A stretch of 36,437 bases of DNA, taken from a virus. The translations under genes and the position numbers were made by a program. Shown one piece after another: positions 30,061-36,204 of the stretch. Location of the stretch: the IMG/VR virus record IMGVR_UViG_3300036832_000776, positions 1 to 36,437 of that record; one strand, 5' to 3'. Within the stretch, counting starts at the first letter, position 1; every line of letters begins with the position of its first letter. A model generated the notes under the pieces. That model saw only the letters and a list, made by a program, of their open reading frames with translations. It was not told where the DNA came from and made no database searches.

Positions 30061-30308
30061 AGCCCGGCCCGCTCGCGTTCGTCCTTGAGCGCCCGCAGGA
30101 GGGTCTCGGAATAGCCCTCGCCGGGCAGCCGGTTGGCCTTCAGGGCCTCGACCACGGACGTCGGCAGGAAGATCGGCACCATGCCCTTGGGCGGCGCGCC
30201 GTAGCGGGCTGCGCCGACCTTGAGTTGCTCTTCGAGCGAGGCTGCGCCCGCGAGCAGGGTGGTGGCCGCCGCATCGAAGGCGGCCTCGGTGATCAATATG
30301 CGAATCAT
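30057..30308 (-). CDS. Small phage protein (83 aa), unknown function
   Basis: ATG 30308 has the recurring leader CCTCTGACAAAAGGACC just upstream (30317-30333). It begins MIRILITEAAFDAAATTLLAG and contains MVPIFLPTSVVEALKANRLPG, ending in a charged helix. The C-terminal 'LP--VV-AL--NR-PGE-YSE-LLRAL' shape resembles ribbon-helix-helix-type small proteins, but that is only a suggestion. Confidence 0.55.
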   Translation of the reverse strand: MIRILITEAAFDAAATTLLAGAASLEEQLKVGAARYGAPPKGMVPIFLPTSVVEALKANRLPGEGYSETLLRALKDERERAGL

Positions 30309-30316
30309 GGAAACCG

Positions 30317-30333
30317 GGTCCTTTTGTCAGAGG
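30317..30333 (-). promoter_or_regulatory. Recurring translation leader (CCTCTGAC...AAGGACC)
   Basis: On the minus strand CCTCTGACAAAAGGACC lies 8 nt before ATG 30308. AAGGA is the ribosome-binding site. The full block recurs at least six times in 30.3-35.1 kb. Confidence 0.65.
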
Positions 30334-30349
30334 TCGAAAGTCGAGGTGG

Positions 30350-30544
30350 TCAGCGTCTCCACGGCTGGAGACGGGCGTTCTTCACCGCGCTCATCTTGTC
30401 GTATTCGAGATCGCGCAGCATGCGGGTGAACTCGCGCAGGCTTTCCTGATCGAGCGCGTCGTAGTTGATGCGGTAGCGCCGGTGGGTGGCGCGAATGACC
30501 GCGCCCTCCACCTCCTGCGCCTCGCGAGAGACCGGGTCCTTCAT
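30350..30544 (-). CDS. Small basic protein (64 aa)
   Basis: ATG 30544 overlaps the upstream stop (ATGA). The protein reads MKDPVSREAQEVEGAVIRAT, then RRYRINYDALDQESLREFTRM, and ends in basic residues. The frame is open further upstream to 30640, but that part is antisense-like sequence of the previous gene. Function is unknown; it is one member of the short-gene chain. Confidence 0.55.
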   Translation of the reverse strand: MKDPVSREAQEVEGAVIRATHRRYRINYDALDQESLREFTRMLRDLEYDKMSAVKNARLQPWRR

Positions 30545-30822
30545 GACCGGTGCCTCGCCTTCTCCGGCTTGGCGCACACGCTCATGTGCGCGGCGCTGCC
30601 AAAGTCGATGTCCTGCCATTCCCTGCCGCAGGACAGGCACTCGACACGGTCGTAGCGCGCATCAGCGTTCCAACTGGCTTCCGAGTTCATCTTGACGCAC
30701 TCGTCCTGATAGGCCGGATGCCAAATCGGGCTGATCGGATCGACCAGCGGCTTGTAGTGCTCGCGCGCCGACTGACGGAACGCCGCCTCTTCAGCCGCGT
30801 CTAAAACCTTGAACAGTCTCAT
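30541..30822 (-). CDS. Small Cys-containing protein (93 aa), possible zinc finger
   Basis: ATG 30822 (MRLFKVLDAAEEAAFRQSAR) overlaps the upstream stop. It contains PISPIWHPAYQDEC and then RVECLSCGREW with a later His and Cys (HMSVCAKPEKARH), enough for one zinc site of CxxC...H/C type. Function is unknown. Confidence 0.55.
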   Translation of the reverse strand: MRLFKVLDAAEEAAFRQSAREHYKPLVDPISPIWHPAYQDECVKMNSEASWNADARYDRVECLSCGREWQDIDFGSAAHMSVCAKPEKARHRS

Positions 30823-31019
30823 TCTCGTTCCCCTTTCTGTGGGCCAAAAGTATTGAGGACATTGTCGGCCCATTGATCGGCCGATATCCGCTTCGCCGGT
30901 CGCGGGCTTTCAGCAAGGCGCTGATTGGCGATGCGCTCGACCAGCGGCCGAAGGCCGGGGCAGTCGAAGGCGGCGAAGGTCAGGCGGTGGATGTCGTCAT
31001 TGGTCAGATCGATGATCAC
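30819..31019 (-). CDS. Small phage protein (66 aa), GTG start
   Basis: GTG 31019 has AAAGGA upstream and starts VIIDLTNDDIHRLTFAAFDC. The rest contains LVERIANQRLAES and SADQWADNVLNTFG. It follows the 109-residue gene by 11 nt and overlaps the next start. No family is recognised. Confidence 0.55.
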   Translation of the reverse strand: MIIDLTNDDIHRLTFAAFDCPGLRPLVERIANQRLAESPRPAKRISADQWADNVLNTFGPQKGERE

Positions 31020-31030
31020 TGGTTTTCCTT

Positions 31031-31360
31031 TCACCTGAGATAGAGCGCCCCGTGCGGCCCCATGCCGCCGAGACCGTTGTTGGCGTCGAAGATGTTGCCG
31101 CGCGCGTGCTTGGCCGGTTTCTTCCACCCGTCCGCCTTGAGGACATTGCCGGTGGCGATCTCGACAAAGCAGTGAACGCGGCGGCTGCCGTTGCCGCCGT
31201 CATGCAGGACGACGCGCACGTTCTTGGGACCACGTTCGGTCTCGAACACGCCGCGATGGAATTTGTAGCCTTGCGCGGCGTGGTGGGCGGCGAGGATGTC
31301 GTCGCAGCCCTTGACGAAGCTGGCGAGCGCCGCCTCGAAGGTCGGATCAATTTTTGTCAT
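31031..31360 (-). CDS. Phage protein (109 aa), first gene of the minus-strand early chain
   Basis: ATG 31360 sits behind the recurring leader (31368-31385). The protein starts MTKIDPTFEAALASFVKGCD and continues with a compact alpha/beta-looking part (NVRVVLHDGGNGSRRVHCFVEI, then GNVLKADGWKKPAKHARGNI). It ends with Gly-rich MGPHGALYLR. The ending 'ARGNIFDANNGL' is common in small proteins of unknown function in phages, so a conserved family is likely. It lies about 140 nt downstream of promoter 31505-31532 and heads a run of seven short genes. Confidence 0.6.
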   Translation of the reverse strand: MTKIDPTFEAALASFVKGCDDILAAHHAAQGYKFHRGVFETERGPKNVRVVLHDGGNGSRRVHCFVEIATGNVLKADGWKKPAKHARGNIFDANNGLGGMGPHGALYLR

Positions 31361-31367
31361 TCGCGTA

Positions 31368-31385
31368 GGTCCTTTCCGTCAGAGG
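31368..31385 (-). promoter_or_regulatory. Recurring translation leader
   Basis: On the minus strand CCTCTGACGGAAAGGACC lies 7 nt before ATG 31360. It differs from the consensus only in the spacer bases. Confidence 0.65.
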
Positions 31386-31394
31386 CCCTGATCG

Positions 31395-31419
31395 GCCCCG
31401 CCTACAGTCCCGGCGGGGC
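31395..31419 (-). other. Leader hairpin in the 5' UTR of the minus early chain
   Basis: GCCCCGCC (31395-31402) pairs with GGCGGGGC (31412-31419) around a 9-nt loop. It lies between promoter 31505-31532 and the first gene, inside a leader of roughly 135 nt. It may attenuate transcription or stabilise the message. No gene is seen between 31361 and 31748; the segment holds this leader, the promoter, and the hairpin at 31718. Confidence 0.45.
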
Positions 31420-31504
31420 GGCGTCGGCGTTGCTGGCTGCTTTCCGGTCTCATTGCGCCGGGGCTGCGCCAGCCGACTGTCGTTTCGTCAGAGTTGTCTT
31501 TGTC

Positions 31505-31532
31505 AATATGCCAACGAAATCGAAAATATCAA
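31505..31532 (-). promoter_or_regulatory. Sigma70-like promoter, early family copy 1
   Basis: On the minus strand TTGATA (complement of 31527-31532), a 16-nt spacer and CATATT (complement of 31505-31510). Flanking bases (AAGTCCGCTGG upstream, TTGACAAAGA downstream on the read strand) are shared with copies at 32666 and 33116. It reads towards the minus-strand chain starting at 31360. Confidence 0.7.
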
Positions 31533-31717
31533 GTCCGCTGGATCGAAAAAAGCGGTGATGGCGGGTCGCTTCATCGGGTTGCCCCTCCACGTTGCCCGCC
31601 TGACGCCGTCACTCGGCGACCCCTCCGGGGTCCGGGGCTTTGTTTACGGGAACCACCCCGCTTCAATCATCGGAGCGCCACTCCGACTAGCCGCTGGTCA
31701 GGCGGCGCGGCCGAGTA

Positions 31718-31741
31718 GGGGCTGGCCATTTCGCCAGCCCC
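31718..31741 (-). terminator. Hairpin after the DUF932 gene
   Basis: GGGGCTGGC (31718-31726) and GCCAGCCCC (31733-31741) form a perfect 9-bp stem with a 6-nt loop, 8 nt beyond the DUF932 stop. There is no clear T-tract, so it may be a weak or Rho-aided terminator, or protect the mRNA 3' end. Confidence 0.55.
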
Positions 31742-31748
31742 AATTGGG

Positions 31749-32609
31749 TTAGGCCTTGAGTTCGGCCATCCGCTCGCCGAGCGTCCACAGAGCGCGGTTG
31801 AGATTGACGCTCATGTCAATCCCGTTGACCGGCCGGGTGGTGGTCCGGCGACGGCGGCCATTGGGCGAAACCAGTTCGCCTTCCATGCCGCCCGCGATCA
31901 CGTTCTCCTGCACGCGGGAGAAGGTGGTCCAGAGGTCCGGCGCGCGGTCTTCCTCACGGCGCACCGTGTTGAACTCCGACGCGTCGATCACCCGCTGGTT
32001 CTGACCTTCGACCGGCGGGCCGAGACGGAGCACCGCAGCCGATTCGGCAAACGCGCGCTGCTCGTCGCCCGACAGGCGAATCTGCTTCCACGCGTCAACC
32101 TCGCCCATCACCTTGTCGAAGCTCTGGACCAGACGGAACGCCGCCTCGACCACGTCCTCGACCAGCTTGCCGGAATGGCGCAGCCGGATGTCGTCATGCA
32201 CGTCGCCGTAGACGTTGCTGTTGAGGCAGATGCCTCGGAACACGCCGTTGAACAACTGGAACCGGCTTTCGCCGCCGTGGCTATTCAGGGTCACGATCTC
32301 CGGCACTTCGCCCGTGCGGGCCTTGATGTCGCTCTCCCGGCGGAACCGCACCAAGTGCTTGGTGTAGCCCTTGCGGCTGGGGTCGCGGGTGTTGGCCTGC
32401 GCCGCGAACACCGGCCGGAAGCCCTCTTTGGCAAGGCCTTCGATGATGTCGCAGGTCGGGATGTAGGTGTAGCGGTCGGACCGCGAGAAATGCGGTTCGG
32501 CGGCGAACAGCGACGGGGTCACCCGGCGCAGCGTGTCCTCCGACAGGAACGAGTTGAGGTCGCCGACCTTGGCGACGTTGCGGAGGTTGAACTTGGATAC
32601 CATTTGCAT
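31749..32609 (-). CDS. DUF932 family phage/plasmid protein (286 aa)
   Basis: The protein shows the DUF932 pattern: YTYIPTCDIIEGLAKEGFRP, FAAQANTRDPSRKGYTKHLV, IVTLNSHGGESRFQLFNGVF, GICLNSNVYGDVHDDIRLRH, and SGKLVEDVVEAAFRL. Family members are common in phages and plasmids; the function is unresolved. Length (about 290) is normal. It has its own promoter (32666-32693) and hairpin terminator, so it is a single-gene unit between the two early chains. TAGGAG 9 nt before ATG 32609 serves as ribosome-binding site; M3 at 32603 is an alternative. Confidence 0.88.
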   Translation of the reverse strand: MQMVSKFNLRNVAKVGDLNSFLSEDTLRRVTPSLFAAEPHFSRSDRYTYIPTCDIIEGLAKEGFRPVFAAQANTRDPSRKGYTKHLVRFRRESDIKARTGEVPEIVTLNSHGGESRFQLFNGVFRGICLNSNVYGDVHDDIRLRHSGKLVEDVVEAAFRLVQSFDKVMGEVDAWKQIRLSGDEQRAFAESAAVLRLGPPVEGQNQRVIDASEFNTVRREEDRAPDLWTTFSRVQENVIAGGMEGELVSPNGRRRRTTTRPVNGIDMSVNLNRALWTLGERMAELKA

Positions 32610-32665
32610 GATTGAAGCTCCTATTTTTGTCAGTCGTTGCAGCGCCGATCAGCGCCGTCTTTGTC

Positions 32666-32693
32666 AATATGCCAATGAAAGTGAAAATGTCAA
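32666..32693 (-). promoter_or_regulatory. Sigma70-like promoter, early family copy 2 (for DUF932)
   Basis: On the minus strand TTGACA (complement of 32688-32693), 16 nt, CATATT (complement of 32666-32671), followed by TTGTCAATAT-type flanks read as CATATTGACAAAGA. It is near-identical to copies 1 and 4 over about 40 nt and lies about 57 nt before the DUF932 start. Confidence 0.75.
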
Positions 32694-32719
32694 GTCCGCT
32701 GGAAAAAGATTCAGCCGGG

Positions 32720-32747
32720 TTGATATTCGGCCCAACCGGGCCATATC
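32720..32747 (+). promoter_or_regulatory. Sigma70-like promoter, variant copy 3 (for 32789)
   Basis: TTGATA (32720-32725), 16 nt, CATATC (32742-32747), with a short inverted repeat GGCCC-AACC-GGGCC in the spacer. It has the same box spacing as the other copies but a different spacer sequence, and drives the plus-strand gene at 32789, divergent from copy 2. Confidence 0.6.
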
Positions 32748-32765
32748 ATCCGCAGTTCGAAACCA

Positions 32766-32783
32766 CCTCTGACAAAAAGGACC
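32766..32783 (+). promoter_or_regulatory. Recurring translation leader
   Basis: CCTCTGACAAAAAGGACC, 5 nt before ATG 32789. Same module as at 33154, 33951 and, on the minus strand, 30317 and 31368. Confidence 0.65.
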
Positions 32784-32788
32784 AACCA

Positions 32789-33094
32789 ATGCCTGACCAC
32801 TATTTCGCGGGTGTCCCGCACCCGATGCAGAAGCCCCGCTGGACCGCGACCAAGATCAAGGTCGGCCAGTGGCCCAAAACCCGCTACGACTACTACGTCA
32901 CCGGGCGCGGCGATTTCCCGTTCGACATGCTGCGCTACGACGCCTGCTGGCCAGCGACCGGCGACGATGCGGCCAAGCTCGCGCCGCGCAACCTCCAGAC
33001 CCACCGCTCGATCCTGATGCGTTCGTACAAGGAACCGGAAATCGGCCGCTGGTCGTCGTTCGGCTGGCCAGCCGGGACAGAAAAACTGGACTGA
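32789..33094 (+). CDS. Phage protein (101 aa), unknown function
   Basis: Starts at ATG 32789 behind the leader module. The sequence MPDHYFAGVPHPMQKPRWTA and RYDYYVTGRGDFPFDMLRYD, then HRSILMRSYKEPEIGRWSSF, is natural and aromatic-rich, without signal peptide or known motif. The FPFDMLRYD(A/G)CWPA segment recurs in small phage proteins I recall without a function. It is a single-gene unit between promoter 3 and promoter 4. The longer in-frame ORF from 32612 runs through the divergent promoters and is rejected. Confidence 0.6.
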   Translation: MPDHYFAGVPHPMQKPRWTATKIKVGQWPKTRYDYYVTGRGDFPFDMLRYDACWPATGDDAAKLAPRNLQTHRSILMRSYKEPEIGRWSSFGWPAGTEKLD

Positions 33095-33106
33095 CAATTT
33101 CCCACT

Positions 33107-33137
33107 CCAACGGACTTGACATTCTCAAGTCCGTTGG
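33107..33137. promoter_or_regulatory. Perfect 13-bp inverted repeat (probable operator) over the -35 box
   Basis: CCAACGGACTTGA (33107-33119) and TCAAGTCCGTTGG (33125-33137) are perfect reverse complements separated by CATTC. The left arm overlaps the first four bases of the -35 box TTGACA and the right arm fills most of the spacer up to the -10. This is the expected shape of a repressor or activator dimer site. Copies 1 and 2 of the promoter keep only one arm (CGGACTTGA) intact. Confidence 0.7.
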
Positions 33138-33143
33138 CATATT
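33116..33143 (+). promoter_or_regulatory. Sigma70-like promoter, early family copy 4
   Basis: TTGACA (33116-33121), 16 nt, CATATT (33138-33143), followed by GACAAAGATA and the leader module. It drives the plus-strand chain from 33178 rightwards. Confidence 0.75.
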
Positions 33144-33153
33144 GACAAAGATA

Positions 33154-33171
33154 CCTCTGACAGAAAGGACC
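33154..33171 (+). promoter_or_regulatory. Recurring translation leader
   Basis: CCTCTGACAGAAAGGACC, 6 nt before the GTG at 33178. The predicted transcription start of promoter copy 4 would be only a few bases upstream, giving a very short 5' leader. Confidence 0.65.
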
Positions 33172-33177
33172 ACCAAC

Positions 33178-33414
33178 GTGAGTTATATTCCTGAAGTTGT
33201 CGGCCAAGGCGAGACGAAGTTTTTCGGCAATGGCATGCGCTTCGCCACGCCGGAAGAGGCCATTGCCTATTGCATCGACCTGCAAGGTCGATGGATGGGT
33301 TGCAAGGCCGGGGCCGAGAACCGCCGCGCGACCGAGTCGTCCGACCCGGTCAATTACGAGTGGTCGATCATCGACCATCGCCTCGCGCCAGTGAAACCGG
33401 GAGACGTCGCATGA
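33178..33414 (+). CDS. Small phage protein (78 aa), GTG start
   Basis: Starts VSYIPEVVGQGETKFFGNGM at GTG 33178, directly behind leader and promoter copy 4. It contains RFATPEEAIAYCIDLQGRWM and VNYEWSIIDHRLAPV, a pattern of small phage proteins where an aromatic-rich core is followed by a short end (recalled, no function). It overlaps the next gene by ATGA. Confidence 0.6.
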   Translation: MSYIPEVVGQGETKFFGNGMRFATPEEAIAYCIDLQGRWMGCKAGAENRRATESSDPVNYEWSIIDHRLAPVKPGDVA

Positions 33415-33923
33415 CCGCACCCACTCAACCGACTCTTGCCGATCTGGTGCGCATGGCCCGTGAACAGGCCGAGCGCATCCTGATCGGCACCACCGAAGAA
33501 CTGATGCCGCTCTGGCACATCGTGCCGGGAGACGGCAGCCCGCACGTCATTGTCGGCACGCCGTTCGAGGGCGGCCCGTCGAAGGATATGGTCGCCTTCG
33601 CCGTCTCGAAGCTGATGCGTGACCATCAGGCGGTCAAATACGCCTTCATGAGCGAGGCGTGGATGGCCACGGTCAAGCAGGAGGATTGGAACGAGGACGG
33701 GGACAACACCCCGCCCAGCGAGCGCCCCGACCGGATCGAGATCGTCATGGTGCTCGCCCAAGGCTACGACGAACCGACAATTCAGCGCGCTTGGAAAATC
33801 CTGCGCGGGGAGGATGGCAAGACCTGCATCGGGCTTGAGGAGATGCCTGACCCCGGCTACGACGGGATACAGGGCCGCTTCGCCAACCTGTTGCCGCCGC
33901 GCTCGACGCCCACCAAACACTAA
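33411..33923 (+). CDS. Phage protein (170 aa), unknown function
   Basis: ATG 33411 overlaps the preceding stop. The protein begins MTAPTQPTLADLVRMAREQA and contains LWHIVPGDGSPHVIVGTPFE, AFMSEAWMATVKQEDWNEDG, and EIVMVLAQGYDEPTIQRAWK. The 'F-SEAW---' then 'P--RPDR-E-V---A' arrangement recalls conserved phage and bacterial proteins of unknown function that start with a helix and end in a beta sheet. A hairpin follows 2 nt after its stop. Confidence 0.55.
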   Translation: MTAPTQPTLADLVRMAREQAERILIGTTEELMPLWHIVPGDGSPHVIVGTPFEGGPSKDMVAFAVSKLMRDHQAVKYAFMSEAWMATVKQEDWNEDGDNTPPSERPDRIEIVMVLAQGYDEPTIQRAWKILRGEDGKTCIGLEEMPDPGYDGIQGRFANLLPPRSTPTKH

Positions 33924-33925
33924 AG

Positions 33926-33943
33926 CTGGCGCGCAAGCGCCAG
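33926..33943 (+). terminator. Hairpin between early genes (weak terminator or processing site)
   Basis: CTGGCGC-GCAA-GCGCCAG is a 7-bp perfect stem with a GNRA-type tetraloop, extended by A-T and G-T pairs, followed by TTCTCT. It stands between 33923 and the leader at 33951, so it may reduce read-through or stabilise the upstream mRNA. Confidence 0.55.
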
Positions 33944-33950
33944 TTCTCTA

Positions 33951-33968
33951 CCTCTGACAAAAAGGACC
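33951..33968 (+). promoter_or_regulatory. Recurring translation leader
   Basis: CCTCTGACAAAAAGGACC, 7 nt before GTG 33976; identical over all 18 bases to the copy at 32766. Confidence 0.65.
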
Positions 33969-33975
33969 GACAAAC

Positions 33976-34452
33976 GTGATTCACAAACCGAGATACAAGT
34001 GGCAGCCGCTGCAACGAGCGACCTCGTTCAAGCCGCCCGCCGAAGACCTGATCAAGCTGGTGATGGACGGCGACAAGGTCAGCCGGGCCGAAGCCATCCA
34101 AAAGATCGAGGAAGACCGCGACGCGATATGGGCCAACGACCTCTATCAGGTCGCGGCCCACTGGGTCGAAGACGTCGGCATGGTCCAACTCAACATCCGG
34201 CGGCGCGACGGCGGCCCGCTGTTGCGCGATTGGCGGCACTTCCAGCAGATCAAGAATGAAATCTTGGGGCCGGAGTGCGAGGCGGTCGAACTCTACCCGG
34301 CCGAAAGCCGCAAGGTCGATACCGCCAACAAGTTCCACCTGTGGGGCTATCCCGATCCGACCTTCCGCTTCCCGTTCGGCTGGAAGAATGGCGAGGTCAA
34401 ATATGACGACAACGGCACCACGACGCCGGGTCTGAAGCAGAGGCCGCTATGA
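33976..34452 (+). CDS. DUF7694-like phage protein (158 aa)
   Basis: Starts with GTG 33976 (VIHKPRYKWQPLQRATSF). The C-terminal half (MVQLNIRRRDGGPLLRDWRH, QIKNEILGPECEAVELYPAE, SRKVDTANKFHLWGY and FRFPFGW) follows a widely conserved pattern of proteins annotated DUF7694 in phages and proteobacteria (recalled). No function is established. The family often sits in accessory or early gene blocks, as here. It overlaps the next small gene by ATGA. Confidence 0.75.
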   Translation: MIHKPRYKWQPLQRATSFKPPAEDLIKLVMDGDKVSRAEAIQKIEEDRDAIWANDLYQVAAHWVEDVGMVQLNIRRRDGGPLLRDWRHFQQIKNEILGPECEAVELYPAESRKVDTANKFHLWGYPDPTFRFPFGWKNGEVKYDDNGTTTPGLKQRPL

Positions 34453-34619
34453 ACAAGCGACGATCAACGCGCTTCTACGCCGCCGTATTCGCCAGAGCAC
34501 ACGGCGTTGATGGGCGCAAGTTGCGCCGGAAGCTCCGCGCCAAAGGATTGAGAGCGCCCTACCAGCCCTACGACATCGAAACGGTGCTCAAGGAATGGGC
34601 TGAGGAGGAAGGGCGATGA
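34449..34619 (+). CDS. Very small basic protein (56 aa)
   Basis: ATG 34449 overlaps the preceding stop, and the TGA at 34617 overlaps the next ATG at 34616. It reads MNKRRSTRFYAAVFARAHGV and is Arg/Lys-rich in the middle (RKLRRKLRAKGLRAPYQPYD) with an acidic helical end. The overlaps on both sides are the main evidence that it is translated. It may bind nucleic acid. Function is unknown. Confidence 0.55.
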   Translation: MNKRRSTRFYAAVFARAHGVDGRKLRRKLRAKGLRAPYQPYDIETVLKEWAEEEGR

Positions 34620-35092
34620 ACCACAGCCGCGACTACCTCCAGATGCAGGTCGATGCCTTTGGCCGCAAGCACGCCCCGCTGGCGGCTTGGATACTCGACC
34701 ACGGACGCGAGTTCGCGGTCGATGCGCGCACCTTCAAGGGACGGCGGATGCGGGCCAAGAACTGCTTTGGCAACGCCACCGCGATGGTGCTGCGCGACTC
34801 CAGCCTGACCTATGTCGAGGGCTATGTCACCGCGCTGATCCCGATTCACCATGCGTGGGTGATGCGCAAGGACGGTTCGATCATCGATCCAACCCTCAGC
34901 CTGAAAGGGCTGAACGGCACGGCGCGTGACGTCGATGGCTATTTCGGCGTGCCATTCTCGTTCGACTACCTCGCCGAATGCCTCACCGCCAACCGGGTCT
35001 ACGGCATCCTCGACGGCATGAACCGGACCCTGCCCGACCTGATCGAAGGCCGGGTCGATTTCACCTCTGACACCAAGGAACGCCTCACATGA
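34616..35092 (+). CDS. Putative cysteine-peptidase/transglutaminase-like phage protein (158 aa)
   Basis: Starts at ATG 34616 (MNHSRDYLQMQVDAFGRKHA). It contains KNCFGNATAMVL with C50 at a helix start, then YVEGYVTALIPIHHAWVMRK with H78/H79, and DGSIIDPTLS with D91. The order Cys, His, Asp with this spacing is that of papain-like or transglutaminase-like folds. The distance from Cys to His is short, however, so the assignment is tentative. Alternatively it is a conserved phage protein of unknown role with a coincidental triad. Its end carries a degenerate copy of the leader for the next gene. Confidence 0.6.
   Translation: MNHSRDYLQMQVDAFGRKHAPLAAWILDHGREFAVDARTFKGRRMRAKNCFGNATAMVLRDSSLTYVEGYVTALIPIHHAWVMRKDGSIIDPTLSLKGLNGTARDVDGYFGVPFSFDYLAECLTANRVYGILDGMNRTLPDLIEGRVDFTSDTKERLT
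35064..35080 (+). promoter_or_regulatory. Recurring translation leader embedded in coding sequence
   Basis: CCTCTGACACCAAGGAA lies inside the last codons of 34616-35092 and 8 nt before ATG 35089. Retaining the module within a coding region suggests it matters for translation. Confidence 0.55.
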
Positions 35093-35406
35093 GCACGAAC
35101 ATCCACGTCCTCGTCATCGACCCCAAGTTCCACCCCGACCATCTCGGCTACGTCCCATCGTTCCTTGATGAGAACGACCCGCGCAAGGCGGCTGAGCAAT
35201 TCAACGAGCGCTACCAAGGCGGCTGGCGGGCGCAAGAAGGCTTCACCACAAACAACGACGCCCCGACGCTCTACTACCCCGGCGACCCGCCGCTAAACCC
35301 GCTGGCGTGCTTCGAGTGGCGCGAGGAAATCGTCTTCGTCTACCCCTACGGCTACATCGGCATCTTCCAGCCGGACGGGTCGTTTGAAATCTGTCGGATG
35401 GACTGA
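35089..35406 (+). CDS. Phage protein (105 aa), unknown function
   Basis: ATG 35089 overlaps the upstream stop (ATGA). It begins MSTNIHVLVIDPKFHPDHLG and has a compact mixed core (GGWRAQEGFTTNNDAPTLYY and EWREEIVFVYPYGYIGIFQP) ending CRMD. No motif, signal peptide or membrane helix is seen. Confidence 0.55.
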   Translation: MSTNIHVLVIDPKFHPDHLGYVPSFLDENDPRKAAEQFNERYQGGWRAQEGFTTNNDAPTLYYPGDPPLNPLACFEWREEIVFVYPYGYIGIFQPDGSFEICRMD

Positions 35407-35407
35407 C

Positions 35408-36016
35408 ATGAGCACCAAGATATTTCCTTTCCGCCGGTACAATCCCGACAAGGGCCGCGCCGAGACCGGCCTGCCCTCGCCGCCGCCTCCGAACCCGGAG
35501 GAGCAGCGCATCATGCGCGAGCTTCTGGCCGAGCAGGCCGAGCAGACGCTCGCCAAACGCGCGGCGGCCTTGCCGCCAACGCCAGCGAAGGTCGCGCCCG
35601 CGCCCATCTTGGTCTGGGGTTTCGAACCGGAATATGTGCTGGCCTATGAATCGCTGCCGCGCCGGAACAAGCGCGCTGGCCCGCTCGCCGACCGCCGGGC
35701 GATGAACGCCGCCTCCGGCTTCCTGCGCCGGTTTCGCAAGGGCGAGCAATTCTTCTGCACGATCTGCAAGACGGACATCACCAGCGCCGATCCGGGCGGC
35801 GAGCACGTACCCTATGGAGTGTTCGTCTGGACACAGCGGGAGGAAATCCACGCCTCCGGGCTTTGCGGGCTGTGCTCTGTAAGAACGATAGGCGTCGAAT
35901 CAATCGGCGAAACCGAAGACGGCACCCCATGCACCGTCACACTCGTGGAGTGGATGTCAACCGCCGAAATCAAAGACAAGACCGACAAAAACTGGCTTCT
36001 GAGAGAGAACGAATGA
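35408..36016 (+). CDS. Phage protein with CxxC...CxxC zinc-binding pairs (202 aa)
   Basis: ATG 35408 follows the previous stop by 1 nt (TGACATG). A charged, Pro-rich N-terminal half includes a helix (EEQRIMRELLAEQAEQTLAK). The second half has FFCTICKTDITSAD and then GLCGLCSVRT, two CxxC pairs about 38 residues apart that probably bind one zinc. Its stop overlaps the next start. Likely a nucleic-acid- or protein-binding accessory; the family is not recognised. Confidence 0.55.
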   Translation: MSTKIFPFRRYNPDKGRAETGLPSPPPPNPEEQRIMRELLAEQAEQTLAKRAAALPPTPAKVAPAPILVWGFEPEYVLAYESLPRRNKRAGPLADRRAMNAASGFLRRFRKGEQFFCTICKTDITSADPGGEHVPYGVFVWTQREEIHASGLCGLCSVRTIGVESIGETEDGTPCTVTLVEWMSTAEIKDKTDKNWLLRENE

Positions 36017-36204
36017 ACGCGCTAATCGCCATCGCCCTCGTCTGTTCGACGTGGCAGGGGATTCAGACCTGTCAGGACGAGCACGGCTACGTCAGCCACG
36101 AGACCGAGTGGCAGGGCCGCACCACCGGGACCGACAACCAAGGTAACGATTGGTCAACCTATCGCTGGCACGATCAGACGGTCACTGAGGGCCGTCCGCG
36201 ATGA
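36013..36204 (+). CDS. Small exported protein (63 aa)
   Basis: ATG 36013 overlaps the upstream stop (ATGA). The N-terminus MNALIAIALVCSTWQGIQTC resembles a signal peptide of about 15-19 residues. The mature part is polar and aromatic (HETEWQGRTTGTDNQGND, then WSTYRWHD). Overlap with the next gene, which also has a signal peptide, makes an exported pair. Function is unknown. Confidence 0.55.
   Translation: MNALIAIALVCSTWQGIQTCQDEHGYVSHETEWQGRTTGTDNQGNDWSTYRWHDQTVTEGRPR

Noticed and set aside
31438-31752. Plus-strand ORFs between the leader and DUF932
   Set aside because: They read through promoter copy 1 and the terminator hairpin and have no leader module; composition is not protein-like.
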